Part shown: positions 15,696-17,314 of the stretch, piece after piece
Position numbering within the stretch: position 1 is the stretch's first letter
Layout of the letters: every line of letters begins with the position of its first letter
Assembly (NCBI GenBank): GCA_964632995.1
Contig: CAZWDL010000138.1
Location: 1 to 17,314 of the forward strand
Length of the DNA: 17,314 bases
Direction of reading: 5' to 3'
Origin: CAZWDL01 sp964632995
Lineage (GTDB): Bacteria; Bacteroidota; Bacteroidia; Chitinophagales; Saprospiraceae
Notes under the pieces: generated by a model
What the model was told of the DNA's origin: nothing
The model's input: only the letters and a program-made list of their open reading frames with translations
Database searches by the model: none
Made by a program: the position numbers and the translations under genes

Positions 15696-15728
15696 GAAAT
15701 CGAATATTTTTTTGAAAAATATTATTTC
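15696..15728. repeat. AT-rich hairpin
   Basis: GAAAT (15696-15700) plus AATATTTTT (15703-15711) pair with AAAAATATT (15715-15723) plus ATTTC (15724-15728), with a CG bulge and a TTG loop. It lies between the rpsU terminator and the inverted-repeat element. The role is unknown. Confidence 0.65.
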
Positions 15729-15786
15729 AAATGGATTACATTTTTAAAGCTTTTTGTACTATTATAGGAAATTATTTTACAGCGCA

Positions 15787-15953
15787 CTAGTACACTGTGT
15801 ATTAAGTTAGTTAGCATTTTGAAGAGGGGATTTTTTCCTCAATCGAGGCGCTGCGGAGCCTCGTAGCCTAAGCTACGAAGGCGAGCACGGAACGAAGAGT
15901 GAGGGAAAAAGAGCCCTTCAAAATGTTGAAAAATTTAGTACACAGTGTACTAG
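15787..15953. mobile_element. MITE-like inverted-repeat element, 167 bp
   Basis: The ends are CTAGTACACTGTGTA (15787-15801) and its exact complement (15939-15953). The next inner arms, CATTTTGAAG and CTTCAAAATG (about 15815-15824 and 15916-15925), also match. At the centre, GCCTCGTAGC (15858-15867) faces GCTACGAAGGC (15872-15882). CTAG at both ends could be a 4-bp palindromic target duplication around an element starting TACACTGTGTA. The element has no coding capacity. It stops 5 bp before the ilvE stop and may act as that gene's 3' hairpin. Confidence 0.72.
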
Positions 15954-15958
15954 CTTTC

Positions 15959-17044
15959 CTATTTCCCGTTTCCGTTTTTCACCTCAATGATGTAATTCCA
16001 CCCGTGAGGATCCTCCTGTCTGCCGTAGCGAATGTCATTGAGCCGTTTCTTTAACTTCTGCGCGTAGCCTTTCTCGGGCGTGTCGACCGCATAGGCTTCA
16101 CCCTCCATGCTTATCGCCTGAAAAGGAGCCACTACGGCAGCCGTCCCCATACCGAAAGCCTCCTTCAAGCGCCCGCTCTCTATCCATCGCTTTAGCCGGT
16201 CAAGGGAAACTCCTTCCTCCCTGACGGTAAGCCCGACATCCGGCGCCAACCTCAAAATAGCGTCCCGGGTAATCCCTGGGAGTATAGAGTCCGACAATGG
16301 AGGCGTAAATAATGAGTCGTCCACCACAAATGCGACATTCATCGTTCCCGATTCTTCAACAAACTCGTGCTGCCGGGCATCTGTCCACAACACCTGATCG
16401 AAACCCGCTTCCTTGGCCAGCAAGGTCGGGTACAAAGCGGCAGCGTAATTCCCCCCGCACTTCGCAGCTCCGGTCCCGCCGCGCGCTGCGCGCGCGTAGT
16501 GGGTCTCTACCCTGACCTTCAGTGCCTCCGGATATATTTCCGGAACGGGAGAGCAAACGATGAGAAAAAGACACTCCTCCGCTGCCTTGACCCCCAGCCG
16601 GGCTTCTGAAGCAAAAAGCACCGGCCGGATGTACAAAGCCTTGTCTTTCCCGGTGGGAACCCAGGTATGGTCGAGTCGGACCAGCGCGTCAAGCCCCTCC
16701 ATAAATAAAGCAAGGGGCAGTTTTGGCAAACACATCCGCTCGGCCGATCGATTCATCCGGGCCCAGTTTTCCTCCGGACGGAAAAGACAAATATTCCCGT
16801 CCTCCATGCGAAAGGCCTTCAATCCTTCAAAAATAGTCTGTGCGTAGTGTAACACCAGCGTGAACGGACTGAGCTGCAGATCTCGGAAGGGCTCAATACG
16901 CACTTCTCCCCATCGACCTGCCTCATATTTCGCTACGAGCATATGGTCGGTCGGCATTAAACCAAATTCCAGCCGGTCGAAATCTACTTCCGAAATTCGG
17001 GAATGCCTCGCCTGCTCAATGTGAATGTTTGTCTTGTTTTGCAT
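15959..17044 (-). CDS. ilvE: Branched-chain amino acid aminotransferase
   Basis: This PLP-dependent (fold type IV) enzyme transfers the amino group between glutamate and the 2-keto acids of Leu, Ile and Val in the cytoplasm. ATG 17044 gives 361 aa (MQNKTNIHIEQARHSRISEV), matching the usual length of the class that resembles eukaryotic BCAT; the open frame reaches 17125 but the extra residues look unrelated. Motifs include LHYAQTIFEGLKAFR, FRPEENWARMNRSAERM, YIRPVLFASE, the PLP lysine at residue 195 in GTGAAKCGGNYAA, EESGTMNVAFV, and GMGTAAVVAPF near the end. No other branched-chain gene is adjacent. The stop TAG (15961-15959) almost touches the inverted-repeat element. No clear promoter or Shine-Dalgarno is visible upstream. 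Confidence 0.96.
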   Translation of the reverse strand: MQNKTNIHIEQARHSRISEVDFDRLEFGLMPTDHMLVAKYEAGRWGEVRIEPFRDLQLSPFTLVLHYAQTIFEGLKAFRMEDGNICLFRPEENWARMNRSAERMCLPKLPLALFMEGLDALVRLDHTWVPTGKDKALYIRPVLFASEARLGVKAAEECLFLIVCSPVPEIYPEALKVRVETHYARAARGGTGAAKCGGNYAAALYPTLLAKEAGFDQVLWTDARQHEFVEESGTMNVAFVVDDSLFTPPLSDSILPGITRDAILRLAPDVGLTVREEGVSLDRLKRWIESGRLKEAFGMGTAAVVAPFQAISMEGEAYAVDTPEKGYAQKLKKRLNDIRYGRQEDPHGWNYIIEVKNGNGK

Positions 17045-17314
17045 AATACCTTTTGATTTCTGCCACATATTAGAAAAAGCTCTACTCAACTTATTCCGGT
17101 TACTGTAAATATCGGTTTCTTTCAACTTACCGCACTGGGGGCAGCGAGTATAACACCGAAGCGAAGCCGATCAGTGAAGCTAAAAAATGAAAGATTTTTA
17201 GGCCAACCATAGCCTCTCTTTTTTGTATAGAACCGTCAGATTTTTAAAACCTGGCAGTTCTAAGAGGCTGTTTCATTTAAGTGTTCAGAATTTATTATAG
17301 GCTATTTTTTTTGT
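17045..17314. other. Region upstream of ilvE with a hairpin and possible IS edge
   Basis: No gene is seen. AGCCTCT (17211-17217) and AGAGGCT (17263-17269) are inverted arms. Inside them AGAACCGTCAG (17229-17239) faces CTGGCAGTTCT (17251-17261) with one mismatch and one wobble. From about 17262, AAGAGGCTGTTTCA resembles the terminal repeat style of several insertion sequences, but only some 50 bp remain before the window ends. The ilvE promoter should lie in the left part. Confidence 0.4.

Noticed and set aside
1..17314. tRNA or rRNA genes
   Set aside because: I looked in all gaps for cloverleaf arms and conserved T-loop sequence and saw none; this was by eye only.

Overview
The window looks like a chromosomal piece of a Bacteroidota bacterium, most plausibly a Saprospiria/Lewinella-type organism (inference). 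The pointers are a secreted multi-domain protein with PKD/HYR-type repeats and a type IX secretion (T9SS) C-terminal sorting domain, a large-type PurL, a short lysine/arginine-rich ribosomal protein bS21, a single-RRM RNA-binding protein, and the near absence of Shine-Dalgarno sequences before starts. All assignments come from reading the sequence; no database search was run.

Layout. 1-1906 (minus): 5' half of purL, running off the left edge and interrupted by an apparent frameshift. 2427-2597 (plus): remnant of a short-chain dehydrogenase. 2671-4945 (plus): an RND-type efflux outer-membrane factor, then an adaptor that stops at about 60% of normal length with no pump gene after it. 5093-5530 (plus): an unknown small protein, convergent with a GH73-like glucosaminidase (5527-6075, minus). 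6780-10466 (plus): a large secreted repeat protein, broken by an in-frame TGA, two frameshifts, a repeat-unit deletion and a 137-bp inverted-repeat element with a perfect 8-bp target duplication. A bidirectional terminator separates it from a decayed WD40-like fragment (10580-11064, minus).

11242-13666 is a run of minus-strand genes: RRM protein, J-domain protein, coiled-coil protein and a cysteine-rich lipoprotein. 13939-14511 (plus) is a second GH73-like glucosaminidase, related to the first. 14876-15256 (plus) is an unknown protein, followed by a terminator-like hairpin and then rpsU (15378-15566). After rpsU come a strong terminator, an AT-rich hairpin and a second inverted-repeat element (15787-15953), which ends 5 bp from the stop of ilvE (15959-17044, minus). 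The right edge has a hairpin and a possible start of an insertion sequence.

How it fits together. I see no single coherent system. There are housekeeping genes (purL, rpsU, ilvE), envelope genes (efflux parts, two peptidoglycan hydrolases, a lipoprotein, a T9SS cargo) and small nucleic-acid or chaperone-related proteins. The most striking property is the density of damaged genes alongside two non-autonomous inverted-repeat elements. The lesions may be real decay or partly sequence/assembly error. The element inside the secreted-protein gene is the best supported event, because its target duplication and frame-restoring excision are visible directly.
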